This document shows, one piece after another, positions 8,485 to 19,189 of a DNA stretch of 64,000 bases. Under the pieces are notes generated by a model that saw nothing but the letters and a program-made list of their open reading frames with translations, was not told where the DNA came from and searched no databases. The DNA comes from Sphingomonas aerolata (lineage in GTDB: Bacteria; Pseudomonadota; Alphaproteobacteria; Sphingomonadales; Sphingomonadaceae). Every line of letters starts with the position of its first letter. Positions within the stretch are counted from its first letter, which is position 1. The stretch is taken from assembly GCF_003046295.1 (NCBI RefSeq), contig NZ_PZZN01000002.1, positions 806,001-870,000 of the forward strand, read 5' to 3'. Both the position numbers and the translations under genes were made by a program.

Positions 8485-9411
8485 ATGACCGAACCGAGAA
8501 TCGCCGTCCTGCTGCCCTGCTACAACGAAGAGGCCGCGATCGCGCAGACGGTGGCGGGATTCCGCGCCGCGCTGCCCGGCGCGACGATCTACGTCTACGA
8601 CAACAACAGCGCCGACCGCACGGTCGCGGTCGCCCGCGCGGCGGGGGCCGTCGTCCGGACCGAACGGATCCAGGGCAAGGGCGCGGTCGTCCGGCGGATG
8701 TTCGCGGACATCGATGCCGATATCTACGTCATGGCGGACGGCGACGCGACCTATGACGCGGCATCCGCGCCGGCTTTGGTCGCGCGCGTGCTCGACGAGC
8801 AGCTCGACATGGTCGTCGGATCGCGGATCAGCCAGGTCCAGGAAAGCTATCGCCGCGGGCACCGGTTCGGCAACGCGCTGCTCACGGGCATGCTCGCGCG
8901 GCTCTTCGGGCGCAGCTTCACCGATATCCTGTCTGGCTACCGCGTCTTCTCGCGGCGGTTCGTGAAGAGCTTCCCGTCACTGTCGGCGGGGTTCGAGATC
9001 GAAACCGAGATCAGCGTCCACGCGCTCGAACTCAAGATGCCGATCGGCGAGGTCGAGACGCCCTATTTCGCGCGGCCCGAGGGGTCCGAATCGAAGCTGA
9101 GCACCTACGCCGACGGCTGGCGGATCCTGCGGACGATCATGACGCTGTACCGGATCGAGCGGCCCTTGTGGTTCTTCGGCGCGATCGGCGGGGCGTTCGC
9201 GCTGCTCGCACTGCTGCTCGGCATCCCGCTGGTGCTCACCTATCTCGAAATCCATCAGGTGCCGCGTTTCCCGACCGCGATCCTGATCACCGGGCTCGGC
9301 ATCTTCGCGGCTTTGAACGTGTTCACGGGGCTGATCCTCGACACCGTCGTTCGCGGCCGTCGCGAGGTACGGCGGCTGGCCTACCTGGCCTACCCCGCGC
9401 CTGGCGTCTGA
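8485..9411 (+). CDS. Family 2 glycosyltransferase, polyprenyl-phosphate-sugar synthase type
   Basis: From ATG 8485 the 308-residue protein begins TEPRIAVLLPCYNEE, a standard GT-A N-terminus, followed by YVYDNNSADRT and the metal-binding MADGDATYD. The C-terminal part has two hydrophobic segments (about 231-257 and 268-292), as in dolichyl/undecaprenyl-phosphate sugar transferases that work at the inner membrane. The frame is open upstream to 8386, but that stretch is translated repeat DNA, so I start at the ATG. It sits between tig and clpP without obvious functional link. The acceptor and donor sugars cannot be read. Confidence 0.88.
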   Translation: MTEPRIAVLLPCYNEEAAIAQTVAGFRAALPGATIYVYDNNSADRTVAVARAAGAVVRTERIQGKGAVVRRMFADIDADIYVMADGDATYDAASAPALVARVLDEQLDMVVGSRISQVQESYRRGHRFGNALLTGMLARLFGRSFTDILSGYRVFSRRFVKSFPSLSAGFEIETEISVHALELKMPIGEVETPYFARPEGSESKLSTYADGWRILRTIMTLYRIERPLWFFGAIGGAFALLALLLGIPLVLTYLEIHQVPRFPTAILITGLGIFAALNVFTGLILDTVVRGRREVRRLAYLAYPAPGV

Positions 9412-9526
9412 CTCCCGCTCTCGGAAGGGGCGGGGGGTAGGTGGTTCTCCTGACGGGTAGCAGGGCTTGAACTCCCCCGTGCGAGCGCCGATGTTGGCGG
9501 TTCACTGGGGCATAAGAGAGATTTCC

Positions 9527-10216
9527 ATGCACAATCCGTTCGAGACCGGCGATTTCGCGAGCCCGTTGGCCAGCGCCGGGCTCGGCCTGCAGCAGACGCA
9601 AGCAGGCCTTGTTCCCATCGTTATCGAGCAGTCGAATCGCGGTGAGCGCTCGTTCGACATCTTCTCGCGCCTGCTCCGCGAGCGCATCATCTTCGTGACG
9701 GGCGGCGTCGAGGACGGCATGGCCTCGCTGATCACCGCCCAGCTCCTCTTCCTCGAGTCCGAGAACCCGAAGAAGGACATCTTCATGTATATCAACTCGC
9801 CGGGCGGTGTCGTCACGGCGGGCATGGCGATCCATGATACGATGCGGTATATCCGTCCGCGCGTCGGCACGGTGTGCATCGGCCAGGCCGCCTCGATGGG
9901 CAGCTTCCTGCTCGCGAGCGGTGAACCCGGCATGCGCGTCGCGATGACCAACGCACGGATCATGATCCATCAGCCATCGGGCGGTGCACAGGGCATGGCG
10001 AGCGACATCGAGATCCAGGCGCGCGAGATCCTGCGCATCCGCAAGCGGATGAACGAGCTCTATTCGCAGTATACCGGTCAGCCGATCGAGGAGATCGAAC
10101 GCCGGATGGATCGCGACACGTTCCTCGAAGCGAATGAAGCGAAGGATTTCGGTCTGGTCGACGAGGTTTTCGACAAGCGTCCCGCCCCCGCGGACGACGC
10201 GGCGAAGCCTGCATAA
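9527..10216 (+). CDS. clpP: ATP-dependent Clp protease proteolytic subunit
   Basis: ClpP is the serine peptidase barrel that degrades substrates unfolded by ClpX or ClpA. In the 229-residue protein the catalytic residues are Ser123 (QAASMGS), His148 (IMIHQPSGG) and Asp197 (MDRDTF). MYINSPGG and the hydrophobic docking strand are intact. I start at ATG 9527; an upstream in-frame ATG at 9467 would add 20 residues that do not look like ClpP. clpX follows 108 bp downstream in the same direction. Confidence 0.97.
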   Translation: MHNPFETGDFASPLASAGLGLQQTQAGLVPIVIEQSNRGERSFDIFSRLLRERIIFVTGGVEDGMASLITAQLLFLESENPKKDIFMYINSPGGVVTAGMAIHDTMRYIRPRVGTVCIGQAASMGSFLLASGEPGMRVAMTNARIMIHQPSGGAQGMASDIEIQAREILRIRKRMNELYSQYTGQPIEEIERRMDRDTFLEANEAKDFGLVDEVFDKRPAPADDAAKPA

Positions 10217-10324
10217 GGCGAATCGTAAGCCTGGCGGGTTTATTTGATTGTAGGATATCCGGGGTGCGTTACGATGACCGCCCCGGAAACGGCACGCGCA
10301 CCGACATGCGCGAGAGGTGATTGA

Positions 10325-11590
<1,266 letters not shown>

Positions 11591-11613
11591 TCCGCGGCGA
11601 CACTGGTGAGGAA

Positions 11614-11643
11614 GGGGCGTCGAGCGATCGGCGCCCTTTTTTT
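11614..11643 (+). terminator. Terminator after clpX
   Basis: The hairpin GGGGCGTCGA-GCGA-TCGGCGCCC is followed by a run of seven T residues, starting 24 bases after the clpX stop. It has the form of a classic intrinsic terminator. Confidence 0.85.
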
Positions 11644-11676
11644 GGTCCGGGAAGGCGCTGCATTGTCCGTCATCCT

Positions 11677-11750
11677 GAGGAACGTCAGGACCCAGAGTCG
11701 CTGAGCGTCGCGTTTGGTATCCTGGGTCCTGACTTTCGTCAGGATGACGG
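11677..11750. repeat. Palindromic repeat pair, CCGTCATCC...GGATGACGG family
   Basis: The left end is CCGTCATCCTGA..GTCAGGACCCAG and the right end CTGGGTCCTGAC..GTCAGGATGACGG, an inverted pair of hairpins about 30 bp apart. The same family recurs at 12997, 21568, 21668, 27061, 27178, 35651, 55778 and 55940. Confidence 0.85.
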
Positions 11751-11843
11751 GGTGCGCGGCCGCGTGGGCGGTGGATCGACAGCGGGACGGACCCTTATCG
11801 GGGCGTCGGGCATTCGTTGTTCTAGTGCAACGAGGGAGACCGC

Positions 11844-12974
11844 ATGACGATCGAAGTGGCCGAACAACCGAAGGTAACGGTGGTGGAGACGATGCCGGAC
11901 CGGCTGGCATTGCCGGTGTGGACGCTAATCGCACCCGGCCTGGGGCTTGTCGCGGTGCTCTTCGGCCTCGCCAAGATGGGGTCGATCGGCACGGCGGCGG
12001 CGATCGTGGTGCTGATCGCCAGCGTGCTCGCCGCGGTCCATCATGCCGAGGTCATCGCGCACAAGGTCGGCGAGCCGTTCGGCACGCTCGTGCTCGCGAT
12101 CGCCGTGACGGTGATCGAGGTGTCGCTGATCGTGTCGCTGATGCTGTCGGATGCCGGCGACGCCGCGGCGCTCGCGCGCGACACGGTGTTCGCCGCGATC
12201 ATGATCATCCTCAACTTCATCATCGGGCTCTGCCTGCTCGCGGGCGCGGTGCGGCATCACGAACAGCGCTTCACGTTGAAGGGGATGAGCGCGGCGCTGG
12301 GCGTGCTGGCGGCGATGTCGGTGCTGTCGCTCATCCTCCCCAATTACACCTCGTCGACGACCGGGCCGACCTATGCGCCGTCGCAGCTGGTGTTCGTCGC
12401 GATCGTCTCGCTGGTGCTCTACGGTACGTTCGTGCTGGTCCAGACGGTCCGGCATCGCGACTATTTCCTGCCCTCGGCTGACGACATGGAGACGCACGCG
12501 CACGCCGCCCCGCCATCGCAGCGCGCGACGGGAATCGCGTTCGGGATGCTGCTCGCCGCATTGGTCTCGGTCGTCCTGCTTGCCAAGACGCTGTCGCCGA
12601 CGATCGAGGCCGCCGTGCTCGGCGCGGGCCTGCCGCTCGCGGTCGTCGGGGTGGTGATCGCCGCGCTGGTGCTCGCGCCCGAGAGCCTGGCCGCGTACAA
12701 GGCGGCCAGGCGCAACCGGTTGCAGACCAGCCTCAACCTTGCATTGGGCTCTGCGCTGGCGACGATCGGGCTGACGATCCCGAGCGTTGCGATCGTCTCG
12801 CTCGTGCTCGACCTGCCGCTTGCACTGGGGATCGACGCCAAGGGGATGACGCTGCTCGCACTGTCGCTGTTCGTGGCGACGCTGTCGCTCGGCACCGGAC
12901 GCACGACCGTGCTGCAGGGCGTCCTCCACCTCGTGATCTTCGCCGCCTATCTGTTCACGACGGTCGTGCCCTAG
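11844..12974 (+). CDS. chaA: Ca2+/H+ (Na+/H+) antiporter, ChaA family
   Basis: The 376-residue protein is mostly hydrophobic, with about eleven membrane segments. It carries the cation-exchanger signature region GEPFGTLVLAIAVTVIEVSLI (residues 74 onward), with the membrane-embedded Glu expected in the CAX/ChaA superfamily, and a second related repeat in the C-terminal half. It would export Ca2+ or Na+ across the inner membrane in exchange for protons. A GAGGGAGA ribosome binding site precedes the ATG. It interrupts the usual clpX-lon neighbourhood. Confidence 0.88.
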   Translation: MTIEVAEQPKVTVVETMPDRLALPVWTLIAPGLGLVAVLFGLAKMGSIGTAAAIVVLIASVLAAVHHAEVIAHKVGEPFGTLVLAIAVTVIEVSLIVSLMLSDAGDAAALARDTVFAAIMIILNFIIGLCLLAGAVRHHEQRFTLKGMSAALGVLAAMSVLSLILPNYTSSTTGPTYAPSQLVFVAIVSLVLYGTFVLVQTVRHRDYFLPSADDMETHAHAAPPSQRATGIAFGMLLAALVSVVLLAKTLSPTIEAAVLGAGLPLAVVGVVIAALVLAPESLAAYKAARRNRLQTSLNLALGSALATIGLTIPSVAIVSLVLDLPLALGIDAKGMTLLALSLFVATLSLGTGRTTVLQGVLHLVIFAAYLFTTVVP

Positions 12975-12996
12975 GGGAGCTTATCCGTCACCCACT

Positions 12997-13026
12997 CCGT
13001 CATCCTGACTTTCTTCAGGATGACGG
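12997..13026. repeat. Single-hairpin member of the CCGTCATCC repeat family
   Basis: CCGTCATCCTGA-CTTTCT-TCAGGATGACGG is one perfect 12-bp-arm hairpin, a solo half of the two-hairpin elements. It follows chaA and may serve as its terminator. Confidence 0.75.
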
Positions 13027-13101
13027 CTGGGGTGGTATCCGCGAGTGACTTGCATTAGCATCACTTCAGCGGGTTTCGACCCAAGAAGCGGGAGAGCGGA
13101 T

Positions 13102-13737
13102 GTGAAGACGGCATGGATGGGCGCGGCGATGCTCGCGCTGATGGCGGCAGGCGCGGCGGATGCGCATGAGGTCTGGGTCGAGCGCGACGGGGCAGGACCC
13201 GCGCGCATCTATCTCGGCGAGCCCGCCGAACCGATGCCCGCGGGCGGCGATCCCGAATTCGCCAATCTGAAGACGCCGCGAATCGTCGCGCCGGCCGCGA
13301 CTGCGCTGGTTCGCAAGGCCGGGTTCCTCGAGGCGCAGCTGCCCGCGGGCGACGTGCATGTCTGGGACGACGACGTCTTCGCGCCCTGGGGTGATCCGGG
13401 CAAGCGCGAGGGCATCATCTACTACGCGCGCGCCGGTCGTGCCGATCCGCGCACCAAATTGCCGTTCGAGATCGCACCCGCGACCGCGAACGGGACGCGC
13501 TTCGTCCTGACGCGCGAGGGGAAGCCGGTCGCGGGCGCGAAGGTCACGCTGATCTCGCCGACGCGCGTCTCGACCGAGCTGGTCACCGACGCCGCGGGTG
13601 CGATCACGCCGCCGCTCGTCGAGAAGGGCCGCTATCTCCTGTCCGCCGCCGCCAAGGATATGACCGAGCACAGCCTGCCGCGCGGGCCCGTGACGACGCT
13701 CCACCGGATCACGACGACCAGCTTCACGCTCCCCTGA
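13102..13737 (+). CDS. Exported DUF4198-like protein
   Basis: From GTG 13102 (GGGAGAG eight bases upstream) the protein has a signal peptide ending near AAGAADA-HEVWVE, so it should be periplasmic. The His directly after the cleavage site and the alternating beta-strand pattern (HEVWVERDG, HVWDDDVFAPW, GTRFVLTREGKPVAGAKVTLISP) resemble DUF4198/NikM-like domains, which are often found with metal uptake. The C-terminal part looks like a carboxypeptidase-regulatory beta sandwich. No metal transporter is adjacent except ChaA upstream. The family call is moderate and the function unknown. Confidence 0.65.
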   Translation: MKTAWMGAAMLALMAAGAADAHEVWVERDGAGPARIYLGEPAEPMPAGGDPEFANLKTPRIVAPAATALVRKAGFLEAQLPAGDVHVWDDDVFAPWGDPGKREGIIYYARAGRADPRTKLPFEIAPATANGTRFVLTREGKPVAGAKVTLISPTRVSTELVTDAAGAITPPLVEKGRYLLSAAAKDMTEHSLPRGPVTTLHRITTTSFTLP

Positions 13738-13767
13738 GACCGCGCGCCGGCTTCGCCGCCGGTCGCG

Positions 13768-14082
13768 TCAGCGCGCGCGTTGCCGGGCGGCGAGCGCGAT
13801 GCCCGCCGCGATCTGGACGACGGCATAGAGACGGCGGCGGCCCGGGCGGTCGACGAACGGCTGGACCAGCGCCTCGGTGCCGAGCGCGTCGTCCTTCCAC
13901 AGATCGACGTGGCGCCGCGGCTGGAGCAGCCCGAGCAGTCCGTCGCCGACCATGAAGATCGCCGCCATCTCCGCGGCGCGGGCGGGCCAGGGGTTCTCCT
14001 GCGTAGGCAGAATTCCAGAGTCAGGCGCGGCGACGCTCGTGGCTGCTGGGCCGCCGCCTTCAAGGGGGAACGGATCGGTCAT
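13768..14082 (-). CDS. Small hypothetical protein coupled to the M1 aminopeptidase gene
   Basis: From ATG 14082, which overlaps the aminopeptidase stop as ATGA, the frame encodes 104 residues starting MTDPFPLEGG. Weakly hydrophobic segments around MAAIFMVGDGLLGLL (about 39-53) and LYAVVQIAAGIALAA (about 85-99) suggest a small membrane-associated protein. I recognise no family. The four-base overlap with the upstream gene is the main support. Confidence 0.6.
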   Translation of the reverse strand: MTDPFPLEGGGPAATSVAAPDSGILPTQENPWPARAAEMAAIFMVGDGLLGLLQPRRHVDLWKDDALGTEALVQPFVDRPGRRRLYAVVQIAAGIALAARQRAR

Positions 14083-15815
14083 TGCGGTTTCGCCTTCGCT
14101 GCCTGTGCGGATTTCCATGCGGCCACCGCCTCTAGCGCGATGCTCCGGCGCAGGACCAGCGCATCGGGGTCGATCACGACATGCGCGCCCTTCGGCACGG
14201 CAAGCGTCGCGGTGCCCGTCGTCATCGGCAGCGTCCGCGTCTTGCCGTCGATCTGCACCTCGACCGGCAGCGGGAACCGGCCATTGCCCGGCACCTTCCA
14301 CGCCAGCGTCAGCGTGGTGCCGGTGCGTGTCTCGATCAGCTCGGGCAGTGCCGCCTGGCGGAGATAGACGTCGAAGAACCAGCCATAATCCTTCCCGGTA
14401 ACGCGGCGGACGATCGCCTCGTACTCCTTTGTGGAGCCGAAGCGGGGGGTGAAGTTGCCGGGCTTCGGATCGGGACGGCCATAGACTGCGCGGCGCGTCA
14501 CGTCGAAAAAGGCGGTGTCACCGATCAGGTTGCGCAGCGTGTGCAGCATCCACGACCCCTTGTTGTAGATGTCCTGCCCGGCGCCGCCCTTGTCGAGCTC
14601 GTACACCTCCTCCTCGGTGGTAATTCGCTGCTGGGTCATCGGCATGCGGTTCATGATCGCCCCGCGCTCACCCTGCAGCATCGTCGCATAGCGCGCGCGC
14701 CCCTCGCGCCACTGACCGTAGAGCGGTTGCATATAGGTGCCATAGCCCTCGTGCAGCCAGTAATCGTCCCAGTTGGCGGCGGTCAGCTGGTTGCCGAACC
14801 ATTCATGCGCGAACTCGTGCTGGAACAGCCAGTCGAACCCCTCGGGCGCCTTGGCATAGTCGTTGCCGTAGGCGTTGATGGTCTGGTGCTCCATGCCCTT
14901 GTGCGGGGTCTCGACGACGCCGAGCTTCTCGTCGCCGAACGGGTAGGGGCCGATCATGCTCTCGAAAAAGTCGAGCGTCGGGGCGAATTCGGCGAACAGC
15001 TTTTCCGCCTGCGGCTTCTCGCCGGGCAGATACCAGTAGAACATCGGAATGCTGTTGCCGAAGCGGCTCTTATAGGTGCCGCGGACCTCCTCATACGGCC
15101 CGACGTTGAGCGCGATGCCGTAGGTGTTGGGGTGCTTGGCGCGCCAGTTCCAGGTGGTGCGGCCGTCGGCGAACGTGTCGACGCCGACCAGCACGCCGTT
15201 CGACGGCGCCTTCAGCCCCTTGGGCACGGTGATGTGGAGATCGACCAGCGCAGGCTCGCCGGTCGGAAAATCGAGGCACGGCCAGAACAGGTCGCAGCCA
15301 TAGCCCTCCGCCGTGGTCGCGAACCAGGTGCGCCCGTCGGGGGTCTTCGACCAGACCATGCCGTCGTCCCACGGCGCCTTTACCGCGACATGCGGCGTGC
15401 CCCCATAGGTGATCGTCGCGGTCACCTTCCCGCCCGCCGGCACCGGCCGGGGCAGCGTGATGGTCAGCCGCCCCTCCGGATTGGTCCAGGCGGAGGCGGG
15501 TAGCGCGACGCCGTCGATCGCGATGGCGGTCACCGGCAGGTTGCGGTCGAGATCGATCGGCAGCCGCGCGACCGGCGCACGCGCGGTGAAGCGCAGCGTC
15601 GCGACGCCGTTCAGCCGCTGCGCATCGGGCAGCACTTCGAAGGCGAGATCGGCATGGTCGAACTGCAGCGCGGTCTGTTCGGGGGTGAGCGCGCCCCCCG
15701 AACGCTGCGTCTGCGCGGTGATCGCGGGTTCGCCCTTGCGCGGCAGCTGCGCTGAGACCGGGGGGATGGCGAGCAGCGCGGTGCAGCTGGCGGCGAGGAG
15801 GAGGCGCAGGATCAT
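14079..15815 (-). CDS. M1 family zinc metallopeptidase (aminopeptidase N-like), exported
   Basis: From ATG 15815 a signal peptide (LRLLLAASCTALLAIPPVSAQ) directs the 578-residue protein to the periplasm. The gluzincin motif HEFAHEW followed 18 residues later by HEGY (zinc ligands His, His, Glu) lies near residue 335, and the substrate-anchoring GMEHQ element (the GxMEN equivalent) precedes it. It would remove N-terminal residues from peptides. The frame continues 17 codons upstream, but that would bury the signal peptide, so I prefer the internal ATG. The small gene at 13768 is coupled downstream. Confidence 0.92.
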   Translation of the reverse strand: MILRLLLAASCTALLAIPPVSAQLPRKGEPAITAQTQRSGGALTPEQTALQFDHADLAFEVLPDAQRLNGVATLRFTARAPVARLPIDLDRNLPVTAIAIDGVALPASAWTNPEGRLTITLPRPVPAGGKVTATITYGGTPHVAVKAPWDDGMVWSKTPDGRTWFATTAEGYGCDLFWPCLDFPTGEPALVDLHITVPKGLKAPSNGVLVGVDTFADGRTTWNWRAKHPNTYGIALNVGPYEEVRGTYKSRFGNSIPMFYWYLPGEKPQAEKLFAEFAPTLDFFESMIGPYPFGDEKLGVVETPHKGMEHQTINAYGNDYAKAPEGFDWLFQHEFAHEWFGNQLTAANWDDYWLHEGYGTYMQPLYGQWREGRARYATMLQGERGAIMNRMPMTQQRITTEEEVYELDKGGAGQDIYNKGSWMLHTLRNLIGDTAFFDVTRRAVYGRPDPKPGNFTPRFGSTKEYEAIVRRVTGKDYGWFFDVYLRQAALPELIETRTGTTLTLAWKVPGNGRFPLPVEVQIDGKTRTLPMTTGTATLAVPKGAHVVIDPDALVLRRSIALEAVAAWKSAQAAKAKPQ

Positions 15816-15942
15816 GCGGCGCGTTCTCGCGCGGTGGTCGGATCGATACAAGAGCGATAGGCGCACCCGTGATAGGACGGCACGGTGTGACGGAGTCCCG
15901 GACCGTGTGTGGGGGCGCTTCGGCGATTACGTAGCCCGGCGA

Positions 15943-15972
15943 TTGATGGATCCGCCATCCTCACCATATAAT
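15943..15972 (+). promoter_or_regulatory. Candidate promoter of lon
   Basis: TTGATG (15943-15948) and a perfect TATAAT (15967-15972) are separated by 18 bp, about 41 bp before the lon ATG. A TATAAT is rare in this GC-rich sequence. A heat-shock sigma factor could also use this site, which cannot be decided by eye. Confidence 0.5.
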
Positions 15973-16013
15973 GAGCTGACGCCGACCTTGTTCGGTCCGG
16001 TACCGGAGCTTGC

Positions 16014-18407
16014 ATGACCCACTATCCCGTTCTTCCGCTACGCGACATCGTCGTGTTTCCGCACATGATCGTTCCGCTGTTCGTCGGCCGCGAGAAATCG
16101 GTCGCGGCGCTCGAGGCGGCGATGGCGGCAGAAAAGGAGATCTTCCTGGTCGCGCAGCTCGACCCGGCCGAGGACGATCCCGCGCGCGACGATCTCTACA
16201 CGATGGGCGTGACCGCGACCGTGCTCCAGCTGCTCAAGCTGCCCGACGGCACGGTGCGCGTGCTGGTCGAAGGCAAGGTTCGCGCGACGCTCGAGACGCT
16301 CGACGAGAGTGGTGACTTCCTAACCGCCGAAGTCGCGACGGTCGCCGATGCCGAGGTCGAGGGTCCCGAGATCGCGGCGCTGATGCGCTCGGTCGTTGAC
16401 CAGTTCGAGAATTACGCGAAGCTCAACCGCAAGCTGCCCGCCGAGACCGCGACCCAGCTGTCCGAGATCACCGAGGCCGCCCGGCTGTCCGATGCCGTAG
16501 TCGCCAACATCCAGATCAAGGTCGCCGACAAGCAGGCGATGCTGATGCAGACCGACCCCGCCAAGCGCCTCGAAATGGCGTTTGCGGCGATGGAGGGCGA
16601 GCTCGGCGTCCTGCAGGTCGAGAAGAAGATCAAGAGCCGCGTCAAGCGCCAGATGGAGAAGACGCAGCGCGAATATTACCTCAACGAGCAGTTGAAGGCG
16701 ATCCAGCGCGAGCTCGGCAATGAGGGTGACGAGGGCGAAGGCGACGAGATCGCCGAGCTGACGCAGAAGATCGCGACGCTCAAGATGAGCAAGGAAGCGC
16801 GCTCCAAGGCGACCGCCGAGCTCAAGAAGCTGAAGACGATGGCGCCGATGAGCGCCGAGGCGACGGTCGTGCGCAACTATCTCGACGTGCTGCTGGGGCT
16901 TCCCTGGGGCAAGAAGTCGAAGATCAAGAAGGACATCTCGGCGGCCCAGGCGGTGCTCGACGAGGATCATTATGCGCTCGAGAAGGTCAAGGACCGGATC
17001 ATCGAATATCTCGCGGTCCAGGCGCGCACCAACAAGCTGAAGGGGCCGATCCTGTGCCTCGTCGGCCCGCCGGGCGTCGGCAAGACCTCACTCGGCAAAT
17101 CGATCGCCAAGGCGACGGGTCGCGAGTTCATCCGCCAGTCGCTGGGTGGCGTGCGTGACGAAGCCGAGATCCGCGGTCATCGTCGCACCTATATCGGCTC
17201 GCTGCCGGGCAAGATCGTCACCAACCTGAAAAAGGCGGGGGCGTCGAACCCGCTGTTCCTGCTCGACGAGATCGACAAGCTCGGCCAGGATTTCCGCGGC
17301 GATCCGGCGTCGGCACTGCTCGAGGTGCTTGACCCGGAGCAGAACGGCAAGTTCCAGGATCATTATCTCGAGATCGACCTCGATCTGTCGGACGTGATGT
17401 TCGTGACGACCGCGAACACGCTCAACCTCCCCCAGGCACTGCTCGACCGGATGGAGATCATCCGGCTCGAGGGCTATACCGAGGACGAGAAGGTCGAAAT
17501 CGCCGAGCGGCATCTGATCGCCAAGCAGATCGAAGCGCACGGCCTGAAGGACGGCGAGTTCATCCTGACGCAGGAGGGCCTGCGCACGCTGATCCAGCAG
17601 TACACCCGCGAGGCGGGCGTGCGTACGCTCGAGCGCGAGATCGCCAAGCTCGCGCGCAAGGCGCTGCGCCGGATCCTAGAGGGCAAGGCGACGAGCGTGA
17701 CGATCACGCCCGACAACATCGCCGAGTTCGCGGGCGTGCAGAAATATCGCCACGGCCTGTCCGAGACGGAGAACCAGATCGGCGCGGTCACCGGGCTTGC
17801 CTGGACCGAGGTCGGCGGCGAGTTGCTGACGATCGAAAGCGTCACCGTGTCGGGCAAGGGCGCGGCCAAGCTGACGGGCACGCTCGGCGACGTGATGAAG
17901 GAGTCGATCGAGACCGCGTTCAGCTACGTCAAGGCGCGTGCACCGAGCTATGGCATCAAGCCATCGCTGTTCAACCGCAAGGACATCCACATCCATCTGC
18001 CCGAAGGCGCGACGCCCAAGGACGGTCCGTCGGCAGGTGTCGGGATCGTCACGTCGATCGTCTCGACGATGACCGGCGTGCCGGTCCGGCGCGAGGTGGC
18101 GATGACCGGCGAGGTGACGCTGCGCGGTCGCGTGCTGCCGATCGGCGGGCTGAAGGAGAAGCTGCTCGCGGCGCTGCGCGGCGGGATCACCACCGTGCTC
18201 ATCCCGCACGAGAACGAGAAGGACCTCGCGGACATTCCGGCGAACATCAAGGAGGGGCTGAAGATCATCCCCGTCAGCCATGTCGACGAGGTGTTGCGGC
18301 TTGCGCTGACCGAACCGCTCGAGGCGATCGAGTGGACCGACGCGGACGAACTGGCGGCCTTGCCGCCCGCGCCGATCCCGCCGGTCGGGGGCGGTCTTCA
18401 CCACTGA
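16014..18407 (+). CDS. lon: ATP-dependent Lon protease
   Basis: The 797-residue cytoplasmic AAA+ protease degrades misfolded and regulatory proteins. The N-terminal LON substrate-binding domain begins [15 protein letters not shown], the Walker [10 protein letters not shown] is near residue 350, the sensor regions follow, and the catalytic dyad lies in the C-terminal domain: Ser in DGPSAG (about 675) and Lys in [10 protein letters not shown] (about 718). It lies upstream of hupB, as in many alphaproteobacteria, while clpX is 4.4 kb away behind inserted genes. Confidence 0.98.
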   Translation: MTHYPVLPLRDIVVFPHMIVPLFVGREKSVAALEAAMAAEKEIFLVAQLDPAEDDPARDDLYTMGVTATVLQLLKLPDGTVRVLVEGKVRATLETLDESGDFLTAEVATVADAEVEGPEIAALMRSVVDQFENYAKLNRKLPAETATQLSEITEAARLSDAVVANIQIKVADKQAMLMQTDPAKRLEMAFAAMEGELGVLQVEKKIKSRVKRQMEKTQREYYLNEQLKAIQRELGNEGDEGEGDEIAELTQKIATLKMSKEARSKATAELKKLKTMAPMSAEATVVRNYLDVLLGLPWGKKSKIKKDISAAQAVLDEDHYALEKVKDRIIEYLAVQARTNKLKGPILCLVGPPGVGKTSLGKSIAKATGREFIRQSLGGVRDEAEIRGHRRTYIGSLPGKIVTNLKKAGASNPLFLLDEIDKLGQDFRGDPASALLEVLDPEQNGKFQDHYLEIDLDLSDVMFVTTANTLNLPQALLDRMEIIRLEGYTEDEKVEIAERHLIAKQIEAHGLKDGEFILTQEGLRTLIQQYTREAGVRTLEREIAKLARKALRRILEGKATSVTITPDNIAEFAGVQKYRHGLSETENQIGAVTGLAWTEVGGELLTIESVTVSGKGAAKLTGTLGDVMKESIETAFSYVKARAPSYGIKPSLFNRKDIHIHLPEGATPKDGPSAGVGIVTSIVSTMTGVPVRREVAMTGEVTLRGRVLPIGGLKEKLLAALRGGITTVLIPHENEKDLADIPANIKEGLKIIPVSHVDEVLRLALTEPLEAIEWTDADELAALPPAPIPPVGGGLHH

Positions 18408-18454
18408 GCGCATCCGGCGCGGTATTTCGCCGCGTCACGATGGCCGATACCGAA

Positions 18455-18485
18455 CCGCGCGGTTAAAGCATCGCGCGGCGGTTTC
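18455..18485 (+). terminator. Possible terminator of lon
   Basis: CCGCGCG (18455-18461) pairs with CGCGCGG (18472-18478) around a 10-nt loop and is followed by a T-rich tract (GGTTTCGTTT). It overlaps the start of the hupB promoter region. Confidence 0.45.
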
Positions 18486-18487
18486 GT

Positions 18488-18516
18488 TTGACAGCAGACG
18501 ATACCGCCGCGTTACT
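18488..18516 (+). promoter_or_regulatory. Candidate promoter of hupB
   Basis: A perfect TTGACA (18488-18493) is followed after 17 bp by GTTACT (18511-18516), a weak -10. It is 65 bp before the HU start codon and lies just after the hairpin that ends lon, consistent with separate expression of HU. Confidence 0.45.
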
Positions 18517-18580
18517 GCCTGGAGATTGGCGCCGCGATTCCATCGCTGCCGATTCGGTATTTGTTTGGGGGATTAACTGT

Positions 18581-18853
18581 ATGAACAAGCAGGAACTGAT
18601 CGCGACGGTCGCGGACACGTCGGGGCTGGTCAAGGGCGATGCGGTCAAGGCCGTCGAAGCCGTTTTCGACGCGATTTCGGCTGCGCTGAAAAAGGGCGAG
18701 GAAGTCCGGCTGGTCGGGTTCGGCACCTTCTCGGTCTCGAAGCGCAAGGCCTCGACGGGACGCAACCCGCGCACCGGCGAGCCGATGACGATCAAGGCGT
18801 CGACCCAGCCCAAGTTCAAGGCGGGCAAGGGGCTGAAGGATTCGGTCAACTGA
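18581..18853 (+). CDS. hupB: HU family DNA-binding protein
   Basis: HU is the dimeric nucleoid protein that bends DNA. The 90-residue protein starting MNKQELIATVAD has the normal length and carries GFGTFSV and the DNA-contacting beta arm GRNPRTGEP. I start at ATG 18581; the frame is open upstream but does not match HU. It follows lon and is followed by a perfect palindrome (18884-18899) and tRNA-Val. Confidence 0.97.
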   Translation: MNKQELIATVADTSGLVKGDAVKAVEAVFDAISAALKKGEEVRLVGFGTFSVSKRKASTGRNPRTGEPMTIKASTQPKFKAGKGLKDSVN

Positions 18854-18883
18854 TCGACCGATCATGACCAACAGGGCTGGACA

Positions 18884-18899
18884 GCGCGGCATGCCGCGC
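18884..18899 (+). terminator. Perfect palindrome downstream of hupB
   Basis: GCGCGGCATGCCGCGC is a 16-nt perfect palindrome 31 bases after the hupB stop, followed by TTAAAG. It could terminate hupB. It also lies exactly in the spacer of a possible tRNA-Val promoter (TGGACA 18878-18883, TTAAAG 18900-18905), so the role is ambiguous. Confidence 0.4.
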
Positions 18900-18926
18900 T
18901 TAAAGGCCCGCTTCCGAACCAGTTTC

Positions 18927-19001
18927 GGGCGCGTAGCTCAGCGGTAGAGCACACCCTTCACACGGGTGGGGTCACAGGTTCAATCCCTGTCGCGCCCACC
19001 A
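18927..19001 (+). tRNA. tRNA-Val (anticodon CAC)
   Basis: The gene is 75 nt with an encoded CCA. Acceptor GGGCGCG pairs with CGCGCCC (18991-18997), the D arm is GCTC-AGCGGTA-GAGC, the anticodon arm is CACCC-TTCACAC-GGGTG with anticodon CAC, and the T loop is GTTCAATC. It decodes GUG. Confidence 0.95.
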
Positions 19002-19006
19002 GATTT

Positions 19007-19051
19007 ACGCCGGTCCTCTCCATCGCGAGCGGGCCGGCGTTTCTGTTTTCG
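19007..19051 (+). terminator. Probable terminator of tRNA-Val
   Basis: ACGCCGG (from 19007) pairs with CCGGCGT (ending 19041) across a loop of about 21 nt, followed by TTCTGTTTTC and then a further T-run (19055-19060). Confidence 0.5.
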
Positions 19052-19189
19052 GGGTTTTTTCAGTGCCTTAGTCGATCTTTGGCGCCTCTGTGATCGACTG
19101 CGTGAATGTACTAGATCGGCATTCTGCATTTCACGCTGCGCCGCAGCATCCCATATATGATGCGTCGCACAATTCTAAGGAGCTACCCC

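Noticed and set aside
11925..12929. 334-residue Arg/Asp/His-rich minus-strand frame
   Set aside because: It lies opposite the hydrophobic ChaA gene; the composition is what the complement of membrane-helix codons gives.
19050..19189. OxyR operator upstream of ahpC
   Set aside because: Several GATCG motifs are present, but I could not place ATAG-N7-CTAT half-sites in the required geometry, so no operator is called.
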